A stretch of DNA of 26,164 nucleotides from Fen-178 sp049516835 (GTDB lineage Bacteria > Acidobacteriota > Terriglobia > Bryobacterales > Bryobacteraceae), in assembly GCA_049516835.1 (NCBI GenBank), contig JBEKSR010000101.1, forward strand, positions 1 to 26,164. Reading direction: 5' to 3'. Numbering within the stretch: the stretch's first letter is position 1; every line of letters begins with the position of its first letter. This document shows, piece by piece, positions 23,841-26,164 of the stretch. Below the pieces are notes generated by a model. The model was not told where the DNA came from. It made no database searches and saw only the letters and a program-made list of their open reading frames with translations. The position numbers and the translations under genes are program-made.

Positions 23841-24927
23841 ACGCCAGCGCCTCGATGGTGTCGTGCCGGGCGGCGCTGAGACCGGGGTAGAGCGCGCCGA
23901 AGGCGGCTCCGATCAGGGTGACGGCGCCGGCGATGGGCCACCAGGAAGGCACGATCACCATCGGGATCGAGGCCGGCTCAACTGTCCGGATGAGCCAGCA
24001 CGCGCCGAAGCTCATCGCAATTCCCAGAATCGTGCCCCCCATCCCCAGGATCACGGCTTCGGTGAGAATGATCCGCAGGATAAAGACCTGCGACGCGCCG
24101 AGCGATTTCAGAATGCCGATCTCGCGCGTCCGCTGCAGCACCGCCATGTACATCGAGAGCAGAACCACGGCGAATCCGATGATGACCCCGATGGCCATGA
24201 TGACGATGATGAATTCCTTCAGGGCCGGAATGTTATTCACGTTATACAGGGAAGTGAAGTCGTCCATGGAGAAGATCGGGTAATCCGGCAACTTCGACCC
24301 CAGGTCTCGAACCACGGCGGCGGTGTTGGCCGCGTCGTCGAGCTTGAGATAAATCTGGCTGACCTTGCCGATGTTGCTGGTCTTCTGCTGTAGCACACCC
24401 AGCGGAAACACGATATGGGCCAGCTTGCCGCCTTCGAAGATGCCGCAAACGCGCCATGGCGTGTTCAGGATGGTGATCCGGTCCCCTACATGCGCGTGTT
24501 GCTGGTCCGCGTAGAACTGGTCGATGATGACGTCGTCCGGACCTTGAAAGGGGCCTCCGTGAAGGTAGGTGAAGCCGCCGCTCATCTGGTCGAATTGCTT
24601 CAGGTCGACGCCGGTCGCTCCCAGTGTGATGCCCTGGACAGGTTGGTTTACGGCGCCCACGGCCATCTTGACGTGCGGCTGTTGACCCAGCCAATCCACG
24701 ATCTTGTCGGAAATTCCGCCGCTCAGGGTCAAGAGCGTGGACCCCGGCGGACGGACGATCACGTCGGCGCCGATGGCGCGCGTGCGGCGCTGGCTATCTT
24801 CCAGGAAGCCGTGGCTCAGGCCCACTAAACACAGGATGAGGGTCACGGGCACGCCGATGAGCAGGATGCTGAGCAGGCTGCGCATGGGTTTGTGTTTGAG
24901 GTTTTCCAGAACGAGCTTGGCGGTCAC
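23833..24927 (-). CDS. FtsX/MacB-type ABC transporter permease
   Basis: 364 residues. An N-terminal membrane helix (LLSILLIGVPVTLILCLVGL) is followed by a periplasmic domain of about 200 residues (GADVIVRPPGSTLL, MSGGFTYLHGGPFQ, WRVCGIFEGGK). Three C-terminal helices (EFIIVIMAIGVIIGFAVVLL, then GMGGTILGIAMSFGACWLI and WWPIAGAVTLIGAAFGALYP) form the FtsX core. REIGILKSLGAS is the conserved coupling loop contacting the ATPase. The protein is of the type that extracts or passes lipids, lipoproteins or peptides. It is second in a three-gene operon, only 3 bases after the upstream lipoprotein gene. Confidence 0.93.
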   Translation of the reverse strand: MTAKLVLENLKHKPMRSLLSILLIGVPVTLILCLVGLSHGFLEDSQRRTRAIGADVIVRPPGSTLLTLSGGISDKIVDWLGQQPHVKMAVGAVNQPVQGITLGATGVDLKQFDQMSGGFTYLHGGPFQGPDDVIIDQFYADQQHAHVGDRITILNTPWRVCGIFEGGKLAHIVFPLGVLQQKTSNIGKVSQIYLKLDDAANTAAVVRDLGSKLPDYPIFSMDDFTSLYNVNNIPALKEFIIVIMAIGVIIGFAVVLLSMYMAVLQRTREIGILKSLGASQVFILRIILTEAVILGMGGTILGIAMSFGACWLIRTVEPASIPMVIVPSWWPIAGAVTLIGAAFGALYPGLSAARHDTIEALAYE

Positions 24928-24930
24928 TTT

Positions 24931-25854
24931 TTACGACTTCTTCCTTCTGCGCGGCGGCGCTGGCTTGGCCGGAGCAGGCGCGGGCGCCTGGCCGACTACC
25001 TGCAACGCAGTCCCTTCCGGCTGGTCGAGCACAAACTTATCATCCGATACGCCGTTGTTGATGTCCATCTTCACGATATCGATCACCACCGCGTACTCGT
25101 CGCGCGGACGGTTGATTTCGATGTGCTTGGGGAAGGCCACGTTATCGTACCGGCGCCAGTCGGCGTAGCGCGCGTCGGTGAGGATGTTGCCGGCCGCGTC
25201 GAAGATCAACTGGCGCGCCATGGTGAGGTTGTAGCGGTTGAACCAGATGGTCCGGTCGAGCTGCAACTGTCCGCCGCCGTTCACGTGGACCACGTGAATG
25301 ACATAGAACGCATTGTCCTCGTCGGTGAAGTTCTCCAGCAGGAGCTTGTCGCGACTGGCATCGACCGGCCGCACCAACAGCGCCTCCAGGAAGTGCTGGG
25401 GCCGCAGGTTTTCCAGCTTGTTCTGGGAGGGCCGATCGATTTCATTGCGGCCCACCAGGAAACGGTTCCGGGCCGGGACGTAGAGCTTGAAGTTCGTGCC
25501 GTCTGATACCATGTCGAAAGCCGTGTTCCGCACCACGGGGTAGAGGCCGATCAGGCGGATATCGCCCGGTTTTCGAAAGAGAATGAACGCGCGAACGTCC
25601 TTGTACTCGGTGATCTTGCTCTTCTCCGCGCTGCCCAGCGCCGGCACCATGTCCACCGTAGCGTTGAAATCGTGAATGGCCTCGTACTGTCTCGCCATGA
25701 TGTCCACCAGTGCGGACCGGTCCGCGACGAGCAGCGGCTGGGTCGGCTTTCCGCCGGTGCGGGCGAAGGCACGGCGCCGCGCCAGGCAGGAAGAAAGCCC
25801 AAGCGGGATCAGGCAGAGCAGGAGAATGGCCGCGGAGACGCGCCTGAAGAGCAT
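24931..25854 (-). CDS. Envelope lipoprotein, LolA/LolB- or DUF4292-like
   Basis: 307 residues. The signal peptide ends with the lipobox LSSC (Cys about residue 23). The mature part is a half-barrel-like repetitive beta protein: ITEYKDVRAFILFRKPGDIR, GLYPVVRNTAFDMVSDGTNF, LYVPARNRFLVG, TIWFNRYNLTMARQLIFD and NVAFPKHIEI. These are typical of LolA/LolB-related lipoprotein-carrier folds. The C-terminus is a Pro/Ala/Lys-rich tail ending PPRRRKKS. Its genetic link to an FtsX-type permease and a LolD-like ATPase supports a role in lipoprotein or lipid transfer to the outer membrane; the cargo is inference. Confidence 0.85.
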   Translation of the reverse strand: MLFRRVSAAILLLCLIPLGLSSCLARRRAFARTGGKPTQPLLVADRSALVDIMARQYEAIHDFNATVDMVPALGSAEKSKITEYKDVRAFILFRKPGDIRLIGLYPVVRNTAFDMVSDGTNFKLYVPARNRFLVGRNEIDRPSQNKLENLRPQHFLEALLVRPVDASRDKLLLENFTDEDNAFYVIHVVHVNGGGQLQLDRTIWFNRYNLTMARQLIFDAAGNILTDARYADWRRYDNVAFPKHIEINRPRDEYAVVIDIVKMDINNGVSDDKFVLDQPEGTALQVVGQAPAPAPAKPAPPRRRKKS

Positions 25855-25871
25855 CGTTTCATTGTAGGCAG

Positions 25872-25883
25872 CCGGTTAACCGG
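25872..25883. promoter_or_regulatory. 12-bp perfect palindrome between the lipoprotein gene and tRNA-Ala
   Basis: CCGGTTAACCGG lies 18 bases upstream of the lipoprotein start codon and 62 bases before the tRNA. It could be an operator for the transporter operon. A TATGAT at 25912-25917 on the plus strand is a plausible -10 for the tRNA; no good -35 is seen. Confidence 0.35.
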
Positions 25884-25944
25884 TGTGTCAATTCAGTGTG
25901 CGCGCGCCGGTTATGATAAAGTGGAACATAGCCTCGAGCACGAT

Positions 25945-26020
25945 GGGCCTGTGGCGCAGTTGGGAGCGCGCTTCCATGGCATGGAAGAGGTCGTGAGTTC
26001 GAATCTCACCAGGTCCACCA
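25945..26020 (+). tRNA. tRNA-Ala(GGC)
   Basis: A complete cloverleaf. Acceptor GGGCCTG/CAGGTCC includes the G3-U70 alanine identity pair. The anticodon arm is CTTCC-ATGGCAT-GGAAG with anticodon GGC, the T-arm GTGAG-TTCGAAT-CTCAC, followed by A73 and an encoded CCA. It decodes GCC and GCU. Confidence 0.95.
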
Positions 26021-26037
26021 AAACATTTCAATCACGG

Positions 26038-26164
26038 TCAGGCCGGCGCGGGTTCTTTTACCGGCGCCCATCTTCGAAGGGCCTCGAACAAAGCTTCCAT
26101 GGCCACGGGCTTGGAGATAAAGTCGTCCATGCCCGCCTCGAGGCATTGCTCGCGACAGCCCGCC
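26038..26164 (-). CDS. Response-regulator receiver domain, C-terminal end (partial)
   Basis: The gene enters from the right edge and ends at TGA 26038-26040. The visible residues read AGCREQCLEAGMDDFISKPV, then AMEALFEALRRW and a short PA-rich tail. GMDDFISKPV carries the conserved Lys-Pro of CheY-like receiver domains after the fifth strand. A receiver at the very C-terminus is usual for hybrid sensor histidine kinases. The phosphorylated Asp and any kinase domains lie outside the window. Confidence 0.85.
   Translation of the reverse strand, partial: AGCREQCLEAGMDDFISKPVAMEALFEALRRWAPVKEPAPA

Noticed and set aside
1..26164. CRISPR array or reverse transcriptase/retron
   Set aside because: No regularly spaced direct repeats and no reverse-transcriptase motif (YxDD with flanking blocks) were seen.

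Overview
The window reads as a GC-rich piece of a soil acidobacterial chromosome, most likely Bryobacterales/Solibacter-like. This is inferred from gene content: Tat-exported Gfo/Idh/MocA and sugar-isomerase proteins, a DUF1080 protein, a GH116/DUF608 enzyme, a DUF4965 glutaminase-like protein, paralogous small proteins of the type RTQKQIAASRENG, and the typical start of an acidobacterial Ser/Thr kinase. No database search was possible, so family names rest on motif recognition.

Layout. 1-318 is non-coding and carries a perfect 16-bp inverted repeat. 319-1365 encodes a DapB/diaminopentanoate dehydrogenase-like NAD(P)-dependent reductase. 1362-2968 holds a gene remnant followed by two convergent proteins resembling PD-(D/E)XK nucleases. 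3254-7693 is a catabolic block: a CobW-like GTPase overlapping the end of a GH116 gene that has lost an internal segment and its frame, divergent from a secreted DUF1080 protein. 7729-12700 is an accessory zone. It holds an FRG-domain protein, a degenerate tRNA-like gene with a good promoter, a TIR/deoxyribosyltransferase-like protein with an unrecognised C-terminal domain, an HNH-type protein and the C-terminal stub of a REP-associated tyrosine transposase (RAYT). Four copies of a short hairpin element with a conserved loop are scattered between these genes.

12739-17867 returns to carbohydrate and nitrogen catabolism: sugar-phosphate isomerase-like, Gfo/Idh/MocA, a small leaderless-looking gene and a secreted glutaminase-like protein. 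18080-19664 has a 24-codon kinase fossil, two DUF4440-like exported proteins and an anti-sigma-like protein whose zinc site is lost. 19820-21415 is a large serine recombinase whose last codons run into the 3' end of a tRNA on the opposite strand, which looks like an attachment site. 21554-25854 looks like conserved backbone: a membrane GT2 glycosyltransferase, converging on a three-gene operon (lipoprotein, FtsX-type permease, ATPase) that resembles a Lol/MacB-type envelope transporter. A tRNA-Ala(GGC) and the end of a response-regulator receiver domain close the window.

The most interesting signal is the hairpin family at 8.7-12.5 kb. Its stems change in a compensatory way while the loop ACGCCGT stays fixed, and one copy abuts the RAYT stub. 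I read it as a probable REP/RAYT-like mobile repeat scattered among putative defence genes. The fossils nearby (GH116, kinase stub, RAYT stub, tRNA pieces) show repeated small rearrangements.
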